A stretch of 11,750 nucleotides of DNA, taken from assembly GCA_031363055.1 (NCBI GenBank), contig JANLTP010000215.1, forward strand, positions 1 through 11,750, given 5' to 3'. This DNA comes from JANLTP01 sp031363055. GTDB taxonomy: Bacteria; Pseudomonadota; Gammaproteobacteria; Burkholderiales; Burkholderiaceae_E. Under the pieces are notes generated by a model. That model was not told the DNA's origin and ran no database searches. It saw nothing but the letters and a program-made list of their open reading frames with translations. The position numbers were made by a program, and so were the translations under genes. Shown here piece by piece: positions 1 to 5,823 of this stretch (positions are counted from its first letter, which is position 1; the number at the start of each line of letters is the position of its first letter).

Positions 1-1595
1 TCGTCATCGTCGACGCCATGCAGGTCGCCAGAGCGATCAAGATGACACCGAGTCCGGTATTCGTGGCGGGTGCGGTGGTGGCACGTCAAGAGGTGACCAG
101 TGCCTACACCGACAGCTCGGCGAACAACTCGAGCGCGGCGAACTCACCAGGCGCTGCGAACTCACCGGACATGGCGAACTCCCCAGGCATGGCGAACACC
201 CCCGGCGGTTGGAGCACCGACAAACTCGCGTTGCTGGCGCTGCTGCTGCCGCTGGCGGCCACCCTCTGGCAGTGGAGCAGCGACACCCAGTACGCCTACA
301 ACAACATGTATGTAGCCGACGGCCTGAGCCACTTGCTGAAGTTCTGCGCCTACCTGGCGGTCGGCGCAAGCATGTTGTACGCCCGAGCCTACGCCCGCGA
401 CCGCGAGCTGAACCGCGGCGAGTTTTACACGCTGTCCCTGTTCGCGCTGCTCGGTCAGATGATCATGATCTCGGCCAACAGCCTGCTGGTGGTTTACATG
501 GGGCTGGAGCTCATGTCGCTGTCGCTGTACGCGCTGGCGGCGCTGCGGCGCGATTCACCGCAAGCCACCGAAGCCGCGATGAAGTATTTTGTTCTGGGCG
601 CGCTGGCCTCGGGCTTCCTGCTCTATGGCATGTCAATGATCTATGGAGCCTCGGGCACGCTCGATTTGAACGAGATTGCCAAAAAAATCGCCGTCGGTGA
701 GACCAACAAGGCGAATCACACGATCTTCGTATTCGGCGTTGTATTCCTGGTCGCAGGCCTCGCGTTCAAGTTCGGCGCGGTACCGTTTCACATGTGGGTA
801 CCCGACGTTTACCAGGGGACGCCGAGCGCCGTCACCTTGATGATTGCCGCAGCACCTAAGCTCGCCACCTTCGCCATCGCGTTTCGCCTGCTCGCAGAAG
901 GCCTGATTGGCGTCGCTTATGACTGGCAGCAGATGCTGATGGTGCTCGCTGTGTTGTCGGTCGTGATCGGCAACCTGGTCGCCATTTCTCAAAGCAATCT
1001 GAAACGCATGCTTGCCTACTCGGCGATCTCGCAAATCGGCTTCGTGCTGCTCGGCTTTCTGGCGGGCGTCGTCAGCCAAGACCCGAACAAAGCAGTCACC
1101 ATGGCCTCGGCCTACAGCTCGTCGCTGTTCTACGTCATCACCTACGTGCTGACGACTCTCGGCACCTTCGGCTTGATTCAATTATTGGCCCGACACGGTT
1201 TCGAGTCCGAAGACATTCACGACCTGCGCGGCTTGAGAAAACGCAGCCCCTGGATGGCGCTGGTCATGATCGTGCTGTTGCTCTCGCTGGCCGGCATACC
1301 GCCCACCGTTGGCTTCACCGCGAAGTTGATCGTGCTGCAATCGGTCGTCAATGCCGGCCACATCTGGCTGGCCGTCGTAGCCGTGCTGGCATCGCTGATC
1401 GGCGCGTTCTACTATTTGCGAGTCATCAAGGTCATGTGCTTCGATGAGCCGACCGACACGGCGAAAATTGAACCGCAGGCAGATGCGAAGTCATTGTTGG
1501 CGGTTAACGGAATATTGGTTCTCGTTCTGGGCGTCTTGCCCGGCCCGTTGATGACGCTGTGCCTGAATGCCGTGCAGAAAGCACTCGCTGGTTAA
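1..1595 (+). CDS. nuoN: NADH-quinone oxidoreductase subunit N (complex I), 5' partial
   Basis: NuoN is one of the antiporter-like membrane subunits of proton-pumping NADH:quinone oxidoreductase in the inner membrane. The frame is open to the left edge and its first visible residues, VIVDAM, look like the end of transmembrane helix 1, so the true start lies outside the window and the ATG at 18 is internal. About 12-13 further hydrophobic helices follow. Family signatures are clear: GLELMSLSLYAL, EAAMKYFVLGA with the conserved lysine, GLAFKFGAVPFHMWVPD, APKLATF, NLKRMLAYSAISQ, and GIPPTVGFTAK. The downstream order (Nudix gene next) fits the end of a nuo operon. The unusual part is an extra loop of roughly 60 residues between helices 1 and 2, rich in Ala, Asn, Ser, Pro and Gly, that contains five hexapeptide repeats (120-209). 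No base looks frameshifted. The assignment is very secure; the 5' boundary is not visible. Confidence 0.96.
   Translation, partial: VIVDAMQVARAIKMTPSPVFVAGAVVARQEVTSAYTDSSANNSSAANSPGAANSPDMANSPGMANTPGGWSTDKLALLALLLPLAATLWQWSSDTQYAYNNMYVADGLSHLLKFCAYLAVGASMLYARAYARDRELNRGEFYTLSLFALLGQMIMISANSLLVVYMGLELMSLSLYALAALRRDSPQATEAAMKYFVLGALASGFLLYGMSMIYGASGTLDLNEIAKKIAVGETNKANHTIFVFGVVFLVAGLAFKFGAVPFHMWVPDVYQGTPSAVTLMIAAAPKLATFAIAFRLLAEGLIGVAYDWQQMLMVLAVLSVVIGNLVAISQSNLKRMLAYSAISQIGFVLLGFLAGVVSQDPNKAVTMASAYSSSLFYVITYVLTTLGTFGLIQLLARHGFESEDIHDLRGLRKRSPWMALVMIVLLLSLAGIPPTVGFTAKLIVLQSVVNAGHIWLAVVAVLASLIGAFYYLRVIKVMCFDEPTDTAKIEPQADAKSLLAVNGILVLVLGVLPGPLMTLCLNAVQKALAG
120..209 (+). repeat. Five 18-base tandem repeats inside nuoN
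   Basis: Five in-frame 18-base units start at 120, 138, 156, 174 and 192, all beginning GCGAAC. They encode ANNSSA, ANSPGA, ANSPDM, ANSPGM and ANTPGG. The array lies in the extended loop between the first and second transmembrane helices of NuoN. The first unit is the most diverged. The unit length is a multiple of three, so copy-number change would keep the frame. Confidence 0.9.
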
Positions 1596-1656
1596 GTCGC
1601 CAGAACACCAGCCCAGTCGCAAGAGCACCACCGCCCACCCGTTACACCCACCATCG

Positions 1657-2244
1657 ATGCCCAAAGTACCGCGCGACCTGACCGAACACACAGTCGAGTC
1701 GAAGTCCGTCTATCAGGGCGCGTTCCTCGATGTGCGCAAGGACGTGGCGCGGTTGCCTGACGGTAGCCACGGCCCGCGAGAATACGTCAAACACCCGGGT
1801 GCCGCGGCCATGGTGCCCATCTTCGACGACGGACGATTGTTGATCGAGCGCCAATACCGCTACGCGCCAGCGCAGGTCTTCACTGAATTTCCGGCCGGCA
1901 AATTGGATGCGGGCGAGACCTTCATCCAGACCGCCAAACGCGAGCTGGTCGAAGAGACCGGTTACCGCGCCGGCGAGTGGGCGTTTCTGACGCGCATCAA
2001 TCCGGCGATCGGATTCTCAGACGAGATCATCGATATTTTCCTGTGTCGCAAGCTCGTCAAGACTCAGCAGCAACTCGACACAGGGGAGTTTCTCGAGCTG
2101 GATATTGTTACTCTGGGCTGGTTGATGGACGAACTGCGGGCGGGGCGTCTGACCGATGTGAAGACGCAGATTGCGGTGCATTGGCTGGACCGTATTTACG
2201 CGGGTAGCTGGCCGTGGCCGGAGTTTGAGGCGGACGCCGGCTAA
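1657..2244 (+). CDS. Nudix hydrolase, ADP-ribose pyrophosphatase type
   Basis: This 195-residue protein belongs to the Nudix family of the ADP-ribose/nucleotide-sugar pyrophosphatase kind, cytoplasmic enzymes that cleave ADP-ribose to AMP and ribose 5-phosphate with Mg2+. The Nudix box is complete at residues 81-103: G81, E87, then REL-V-EE-T-G from R95 to G102, with E99 and E100 as metal ligands. Around it, REYVKHPGA, ERQYRY, EFPAGKLDAGE and the C-terminal LTDVKT are typical of this subfamily. I chose ATG 1657 because the family normally begins shortly before LTE-x-TVES. An in-frame ATG at 1567 would overlap nuoN and add 30 low-quality residues. No strong ribosome-binding site is seen at either start, so it may be read through from nuoN, 61 bases upstream. 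Its stop codon overlaps the stop of the opposing ATPase gene. The exact substrate is inferred. Confidence 0.92.
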   Translation: MPKVPRDLTEHTVESKSVYQGAFLDVRKDVARLPDGSHGPREYVKHPGAAAMVPIFDDGRLLIERQYRYAPAQVFTEFPAGKLDAGETFIQTAKRELVEETGYRAGEWAFLTRINPAIGFSDEIIDIFLCRKLVKTQQQLDTGEFLELDIVTLGWLMDELRAGRLTDVKTQIAVHWLDRIYAGSWPWPEFEADAG

Positions 2245-3410
2245 ACCAGTGCCGATAAAAACTTGGCCGCGCTCATCATGCGCAGTCCATTGTGGTCTTC
2301 GTCAACACCGTCTTCGAAAACCAATTGGTACGCTCGATCGACGCCAAGCTTGTCCTTGAAGTATTTCAACTGCGGCGATAGCGCCGATCGCTTAGCCTTC
2401 ACTTCGATGATGAATTCGACTTCGCCGTCCACGACGATGCAAAAATCAACTTCGCGTTGTTCCTTGTCCCGCAAAAAATGGAGTTCAGCCGGCAAGCCGT
2501 ACACGTCGGTCAAATAGTGCGTGTACTTCAGCAAATGATTGGCGACGATGTTTTCATATCGTGCGCCCAAGTCATCGATGCCGGTGTAATCCCACAAGTA
2601 AATCTTCGGCTCTTTGCGAAGCGACTTGATCCGCGAATGTTGGTAAGGATAAATACGGTAGCAAAAATACATTTGCTCCAGCGTGTCCATCCAGTGCGAG
2701 ATGGTTTTGTGGGTCACTTTCAGATCGTTGGTTAGCGCATTGAGCGAAAAAAGGCTCCCCACCCGCTCGGGCAACAGTGTCGCCAGGATCTCCAACGTCG
2801 ACAGATCGCGAATGTTGCTGAGGTCGCGGACATCCTCCTGAATCAGCCGCTTCTCGCGATCGTGATGCCAACGCTTGAGGTCGCGAATATCTTTGGACAG
2901 ATAGATTTCCGGGAAACCGCCGAAGGTGATCAAGTCTTGCCAGATCACCTCAGGGATTTCGGGCGCGAATATCAACCCCGCCTCGCGATCATGGGTTTTG
3001 CCGAGTAGCTCGGCGATGCTCAGCGGATGCAAGCGGTAATAAAAGTAGCGACCCAACAGTGAGTCGCCACCTTTTTGGTACAGATCCAGTCGGGCACTGC
3101 CGGTAACCAGAATCGCAAAGTCCTGTTTTCGCGTGTCAAACACGCCCTTCAGATGGTTCTTCCAGTCCCTGTATTTGTGGATCTCGTCGAAAATCACCAA
3201 TTCGGTTCCGCCTGCAAAGACGTTGCCGAGAATGGCTTTTTTGTCGTCACGACTATCCCAATTCAAGTAGGTTGGATTGGCGTAGATGGGCGCCGTGGAT
3301 GAGGCAATGTTATTGGCCATGGTTGTCTTGCCGACCTGGCGTGGCCCGCCGATGAACACCATTTTCTTGGCAAGATCGCTCTGGATGTGCGGTTCGAGAT
3401 AGCGTTTCAT
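2241..3410 (-). CDS. AAA+ ATPase with DUF4143, nuclease-like C-terminus
   Basis: This 389-residue protein is a member of the widespread AAA_14/DUF4143 ATPases, whose cellular role is not settled. Visible domains: Walker A GPRQVGKTT (residues 22-30), Walker B LVIFDEIH (71-78), and a sensor-like stretch ILVTGSAR (100-107) followed by the LLGRYF arginine region. A winged-helix-like middle domain spans about 190-260 (EDVRDLSNIRDLSTLEILA and following). The C-terminus carries a PD-(D/E)XK-like signature, D322 followed by EVK at 336-338. All catalytic ATPase residues are present and the length is normal, so the gene looks intact. It converges on the Nudix gene with overlapping stops (TAG/TAA in CTAA, 2241-2244). 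The ATG lies only 7 bases after a perfect TATAAT, so the mRNA is probably leaderless, and an inverted repeat covers the promoter. Such genes are often mobile between genomes; a role in defence or addiction is only a guess. Confidence 0.9.
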   Translation of the reverse strand: MKRYLEPHIQSDLAKKMVFIGGPRQVGKTTMANNIASSTAPIYANPTYLNWDSRDDKKAILGNVFAGGTELVIFDEIHKYRDWKNHLKGVFDTRKQDFAILVTGSARLDLYQKGGDSLLGRYFYYRLHPLSIAELLGKTHDREAGLIFAPEIPEVIWQDLITFGGFPEIYLSKDIRDLKRWHHDREKRLIQEDVRDLSNIRDLSTLEILATLLPERVGSLFSLNALTNDLKVTHKTISHWMDTLEQMYFCYRIYPYQHSRIKSLRKEPKIYLWDYTGIDDLGARYENIVANHLLKYTHYLTDVYGLPAELHFLRDKEQREVDFCIVVDGEVEFIIEVKAKRSALSPQLKYFKDKLGVDRAYQLVFEDGVDEDHNGLRMMSAAKFLSALV

Positions 3411-3417
3411 CCAGAAA

Positions 3418-3423
3418 ATTATA
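3418..3423 (-). promoter_or_regulatory. -10 box TATAAT of a probably leaderless ATPase mRNA
   Basis: Read on the minus strand, a perfect TATAAT is followed by TTTCTGG and then the ATG of the ATPase gene. Normal spacing from a -10 box puts the transcription start at or next to the A of ATG, and there is no room for a Shine-Dalgarno site. No good -35 hexamer is visible 16-18 bases upstream; that space is occupied by an inverted repeat. Confidence 0.6.
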
Positions 3424-3425
3424 CT

Positions 3426-3459
3426 GAACTACGAAAATAATGCATCTATTTTGTAGTTC
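3426..3459. promoter_or_regulatory. Inverted repeat over the ATPase promoter, possible operator
   Basis: Arms GAACTACGAAAATA and TATTTTGTAGTTC match each other except for one extra base, separated by 7 bases. The repeat begins 2 bases beyond the TATAAT box and covers the -35 region of the ATPase promoter. Placement suggests an operator. The binding protein is unknown; the winged-helix-like part of the ATPase itself is a candidate (inference). Confidence 0.55.
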
Positions 3460-3564
3460 GGTAAAAACTTCGTGATTTCATAGTGAATTCGAGGGAGTGG
3501 CAATTGGACGCACAGATGAAGGCGGCAAAACCATCGGCCAGCTTATTGACAAAAGCCTGGACTT

Positions 3565-3770
3565 TTGTGGCATCAAGACGCGCGAATTTTCTACGGTATG
3601 CAGTGGGGGGCGTTCCCGTTTGTATTGTCGAACGACTTGTTGACTGAATACCGTGCCGTGCGGATCCGGCCAAAAATACGCGCCCGGCATGGCCTGACCG
3701 TTTCCGCGATGGATGTCATCTTGACTGAACTTGCGCAACACACAATCGTGTTGGAACCGCAGGCAGTGAA
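3565..3770 (+). pseudogene. PIN-domain toxin remnant (truncated at both ends)
   Basis: The frame contains a stretch that I recognise as the middle of a COG1569-type PIN-domain ribonuclease toxin: GAFPFVLSNDLLTEYRAV, then RPKIRARHGL and ILTELAQHTIVLEP. The EY acidic position of the PIN fold is present. The N-terminal part with the first catalytic aspartate (the DTN motif) is missing: in-frame upstream sequence runs into a TGA at 3547. The C-terminal part with the remaining acidic residues is also missing: homology fades near 3770, although the frame stays open into the tRNA gene, ending at 3843. It should therefore be inactive. No antitoxin gene for it is seen. A second short readable stretch just upstream in another frame (about 3480-3600, containing GGKTIGQLIDKS) may be the remnant of a neighbouring gene, but I do not recognise it. 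Confidence 0.6.
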
Positions 3771-3804
3771 AAACGGGCGCGTACTGCCATGGTCGGGTGT
3801 CGTT

Positions 3805-3810
3805 TACAAT
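3805..3810 (+). promoter_or_regulatory. Possible -10 box (TACAAT) for tRNA-Ser
   Basis: TACAAT ends 10 bases before the first base of the mature tRNA, which would start transcription about 3817. I see no convincing -35 hexamer at the right distance (TACTGC at 3782-3787 is poor), so confidence is limited. Confidence 0.4.
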
Positions 3811-3820
3811 TTACACAGCA

Positions 3821-3910
<90 letters not shown>

Positions 3911-3912
3911 AC

Positions 3913-3945
3913 AAAAATCGCCCGCGAATGCGGGCATTTTTTTTT
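3913..3945 (+). terminator. Rho-independent terminator of tRNA-Ser
   Basis: The stem GCCCGC/GCGGGC (3920-3925, 3930-3935) has the loop GAAT and is followed by a run of nine T (3937-3945). A run of five A upstream extends the symmetry. It starts 3 bases after the CCA of the tRNA. Confidence 0.9.
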
Positions 3946-3956
3946 GGCGAAGGGAA

Positions 3957-3978
3957 GGACAGTCCAAATGGACTGTCC
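3957..3978. repeat. Perfect inverted repeat after the tRNA terminator
   Basis: GGACAGTCC, loop AAAT, GGACTGTCC. Nine perfect base pairs with a four-base loop. It is the first of three palindromes in a non-coding stretch (3946-4140). Confidence 0.85.
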
Positions 3979-3993
3979 GTGAGGGATTCGAAG

Positions 3994-4015
3994 CGATTCG
4001 CTTGCAAGCGAATCG
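3994..4015. repeat. Perfect 22-base palindrome
   Basis: CGATTCGCTTG followed by its exact reverse complement CAAGCGAATCG, with no loop. It is second in the series of palindromes behind tRNA-Ser. Just before it, 3981-3992 is an exact 12-base inverted copy of part of the tRNA T arm (3888-3899). Confidence 0.85.
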
Positions 4016-4048
4016 GCGGCCCGCGCGAACGGACATGAGCGCAGCGAA

Positions 4049-4077
4049 TGCCGAGAGTGTGGGCGCAGCTCTCGGCA
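4049..4077. repeat. Inverted repeat, 9-bp arms
   Basis: TGCCGAGAG (4049-4057) and CTCTCGGCA (4069-4077) form a perfect nine-pair stem around an 11-base loop. It is third in the series. No T-tract follows, so it is not an obvious terminator. Confidence 0.8.
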
Positions 4078-4143
4078 CGGCCTCGCGAACGAAACGCCTG
4101 GCGAACGTCCCGCAAACAGAAAAATAAAACTGTCAACCTTCGT

Positions 4144-4332
4144 CTACTTCAAATCGCCCGCGCGGGAACCCCGAACGCGCAATTCGCGCAAACGCTTCAG
4201 TGCGGCTTGGTACACAACCTCGCGTTTGCGCTTGCCAACCGCGATCACCAAAACCATCAGCCGATCGTCGATCACCTGCAAGCGCGCCGCGCGATATGCC
4301 GTGTACCCCTGAACGATTGCCGTTCGATACGA
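4144..4332 (-). pseudogene. RelE-type mRNA interferase toxin remnant (C-terminal half)
   Basis: Read on the minus strand, this frame gives YRAARLQVIDDRLMVLVIAV followed by GKRKREVVYQAALKRL and ends at TAG (4144-4146). It matches the C-terminal half of E. coli-type RelE, where YQVIDEKVVVFVISVGKRER and SEVYSEAVKR occupy the same places. The basic GKRKR segment and the following tyrosine, which in RelE act on ribosome-bound mRNA, are kept. The frame is closed upstream by TGA (4333-4335), and no start codon or N-terminal half of the fold is visible in this frame, so it is a decayed gene. It lies on the same strand as, and downstream of, the HigA-like antitoxin gene; whether the two were once a pair is uncertain. 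Confidence 0.6.
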
Positions 4333-4480
4333 TCATGGACATGCTCGATGACATTGGGTGGATAGCGACGCCTTCATGCCTACGCACAGCAAGCCGGCAC
4401 TTATTAGGCTGGCCGTGGTTGCGAGCGAGGTGATTTTCGACGACGCGATGATGGCCGCTGAGGTCAGGCCGGGGTGATAC
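4333..4480. other. Stretch without a recognisable gene
   Basis: This lies between the RelE remnant and the HigA-like gene. Short open frames exist on both strands (for example ATG 4376 to TGA 4477 on plus, 33 codons), but none resembles a protein I know and none has a good ribosome-binding site. It may contain decayed 5' sequence of the RelE gene. Confidence 0.4.
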
Positions 4481-4801
4481 TCAGGCAGCTAGCAACACCA
4501 GCTTCGTCGGCAGACGTTTCACTTTGAGCTCAGTCCGATATCCGGCGCGCGCCAGCATGACGACAAGCGAATCGATCGTGAACAAATCAATCTTGCCATG
4601 CAAAAGCAGGTTCAGCCGCGATTGGGTAACTCCGAGCCTCTTGGCAGCGATGGCCTGTGTAGTGTTGAGCTTCTCGACGACCTGTCGAACCTGAATCATT
4701 AACGTCGAGCGCAGGGCGAGGTTTGCCGCCTGTTCAGGCTCGAAGCCCGCATCAGCGAACACGTTGCCTGTACTGCGGGTCATCTTTATTCTCTCAGCCA
4801 T
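4481..4801 (-). CDS. XRE/HigA-like antitoxin, COG5606 type
   Basis: This 106-residue DNA-binding protein has a Cro/C1-type helix-turn-helix at about residues 46-70 (TTQAIAAKRLGVTQSRLNLL, then HGKIDLF). Before it is the family's usual leader STGNVFADAGF, and after it TIDSLVVMLARAGYRTELKV. Such proteins are antitoxins of HigB/RelE-like toxins; they bind toxin and repress their own operon. I chose ATG 4801 because AGGAG sits 7 bases upstream. A second ATG at 4783 (MTRSTG) also has a purine-rich site. A near-perfect 18-base palindrome lies 16 bases upstream of ATG 4801 and is a likely operator. The toxin usually encoded next to this family is not intact here: nothing recognisable lies upstream, and only a RelE remnant lies downstream. 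It is either an orphan regulator or the survivor of a decayed module. Confidence 0.85.
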   Translation of the reverse strand: MAERIKMTRSTGNVFADAGFEPEQAANLALRSTLMIQVRQVVEKLNTTQAIAAKRLGVTQSRLNLLLHGKIDLFTIDSLVVMLARAGYRTELKVKRLPTKLVLLAA

Positions 4802-4816
4802 GTTGCCGCTCCTGAG

Positions 4817-4834
4817 TATTCCAAATTTAGAATA
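4817..4834. promoter_or_regulatory. Operator-like palindrome upstream of the HigA-like gene
   Basis: TATTCCAAATTTAGAATA is palindromic except for one mismatched pair. It lies between a candidate -10 sequence (TATTCT on minus, 4834-4829, inside the palindrome) and the Shine-Dalgarno site of the antitoxin gene. Position and symmetry fit an autorepressor site for an XRE antitoxin. Confidence 0.65.
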
Positions 4835-5070
4835 ACACAGGGTGCTGGAATCAGGCTTTGCCGACCGACCGGCGATGATGCAAGCGGGCTCGATGGCGCA
4901 AACCTTCCAATTGCGGTTATCGCAAATAGCGTCAAGCCGCTGCGGCGCGTCTGGCCCATTAATCGCGACTGACTTGGCCGGCTTGCGAAGCCGGAAATAA
5001 TAGGAAGAAATCGTCGACCCCGAGCCGGCGATACATGGATGTGCTGAAGCGCCAATTTGAAGCGTGTCAG
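4835..5070. other. Intergenic stretch with one short hairpin
   Basis: No gene is recognised on either strand between the cupin terminator and the HigA operator. A long open minus-strand frame continues upstream of the antitoxin start to 5167, but it reads through the cupin terminator and resembles no known protein. The only structure seen is CCGGCTT-GCG-AAGCCGG at 4978-4994, a perfect 7-bp hairpin without a T-tract. A promoter for the HigA-like gene must lie near 4817-4860, but I see no clear -35. Confidence 0.5.
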
Positions 5071-5114
5071 CGAAAAAGCTAACGGCAACCCCTACGCAAA
5101 CACTTCCGTTAGCT
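5071..5114 (-). terminator. Terminator of the cupin gene, stop codon in the stem
   Basis: On the minus strand, AGCTAACGG (5114-5106) pairs with CCGTTAGCT (5085-5077), followed by a run of T ending in TTTTT (5077-5073). The loop is 20 bases. The TAA stop (5111-5109) of the cupin gene lies within the first arm. Confidence 0.65.
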
Positions 5115-5651
5115 AGCCCGCTGCGGACCCATCCGTCTGATTTGACCGGTTTCCTCGCTGATCGCAATGCGCCAGATCTTGTCGAGATTGGTGCCGGTTA
5201 TCCGGATGAAGCGAGACTTGTCCGGATAGTCGATTGCATGAATCGCGCCGTGCGAGTAGACGCCGACCTCGCCGGGGTTCAGCCGGTACGCGCGGGTCGC
5301 CTCGAGCTTGGCGTGATCCGGATCGGCGCCGTCATCGCATCGCTTCCATTCCCTCATATCGGTGTAGCCAAGGGCCTGGCCGTACACCGCCCATGACTCG
5401 CCGTGATCATGCGGTGGCGACTGGCGTGCTTTCTCATTGATGTGGGCGAGCACCTGGAAGCCGAGTTCCGGATCTTCATAGAGCAAGTGCAGGCCCGACT
5501 CAGCGCTCTCACCGCAGGTCTGTTCAATGAATTCCTTGTTGGTCAAGAGTTTCGCCAACGACTGGCGTACAGCCTCTATCTCTGCCGGCGAATTGCCTTT
5601 CAGCAGGGCGCTGCGAACGTCAGTTTTCAAATGTTCGAAATCGTATTCCAT
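5109..5651 (-). CDS. Small cupin metalloprotein, thiol-dioxygenase-like
   Basis: This 180-residue cytoplasmic protein has one cupin (double-stranded beta-helix) domain of the group related to cysteine/3-mercaptopropionate dioxygenases, also annotated as predicted metal-dependent proteins (COG5553). The N-terminal third is helical (MEYDFEHLKTDVRSALLKG). Cupin motif 1 is PPHDHGESWAVYGQALGYTD with H81 and H83. Motif 2 is LNPGEVGVYSHGAIHAIDY with H134 and H138. Three of these histidines would hold an iron. I chose ATG 5651 because GGAGG stands 6 bases upstream and the family starts near here; the longer open frame to 5825 has no family-like sequence. It has its own terminator and is divergent from the VCBS lipoprotein gene. 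The substrate is unknown. Related proteins often act on small thiols, but that cannot be read from the sequence. Confidence 0.85.
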   Translation of the reverse strand: MEYDFEHLKTDVRSALLKGNSPAEIEAVRQSLAKLLTNKEFIEQTCGESAESGLHLLYEDPELGFQVLAHINEKARQSPPHDHGESWAVYGQALGYTDMREWKRCDDGADPDHAKLEATRAYRLNPGEVGVYSHGAIHAIDYPDKSRFIRITGTNLDKIWRIAISEETGQIRRMGPQRAS

Positions 5652-5765
5652 GATGGACCTCCAGGCTGTCGAGATGATAGCGCGCGCAGAGCTGGAGGGG
5701 CAGCTTTCCGGATCCAAACGGCGTCGAATTCCGCTTTGCTTCTTTGATCCCCCAGTTTGAGGGGA
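5652..5765. other. Divergent intergenic region
   Basis: This is the shared upstream region of the cupin gene (minus) and the VCBS lipoprotein gene (plus). It contains the cupin Shine-Dalgarno site next to 5651 and a short inverted repeat ATCCCC/GGGGAT (5747-5752, 5761-5766). No promoter for the cupin gene could be placed with confidence. Confidence 0.4.
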
Positions 5766-5794
5766 TTGATGCGGCGCAGCCTGATTCTCATAAT
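5766..5794 (+). promoter_or_regulatory. Sigma70-type promoter of the VCBS lipoprotein gene
   Basis: TTGATG (5766-5771), a 17-base spacer, then CATAAT (5789-5794): four of six and five of six consensus bases at ideal spacing. Transcription would start about 5801, leaving a leader of some 23 bases that includes GGAGA ahead of ATG 5824. Confidence 0.5.
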
Positions 5795-5823
5795 TCACCG
5801 GAACTTGCTGCCGGAGATCGAAC

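Noticed and set aside
633..1181. 182-codon minus-strand open frame within nuoN
   Set aside because: It lies opposite well-conserved NuoN transmembrane helices and encodes a residue mix without domain features; it is a shadow of the real frame.
2572..2871. Short open frames in the other frames of the ATPase gene
   Set aside because: They overlap the well-supported ATPase frame and show no protein features of their own.
3957..4077. Possible CRISPR array
   Set aside because: The three palindromes have different sequences and irregular spacing; there is no repeated unit of constant length and no spacer series.
4978..4994. Hairpin CCGGCTT-GCG-AAGCCGG as a terminator
   Set aside because: Neither strand has a T-tract after the stem, and it does not lie directly behind a gene end.
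4802..5167. N-terminal extension of the HigA-like protein in the same open frame
   Set aside because: It would run through the cupin terminator and the operator palindrome, has no family similarity, and the ATG at 4801 has a strong AGGAG site.
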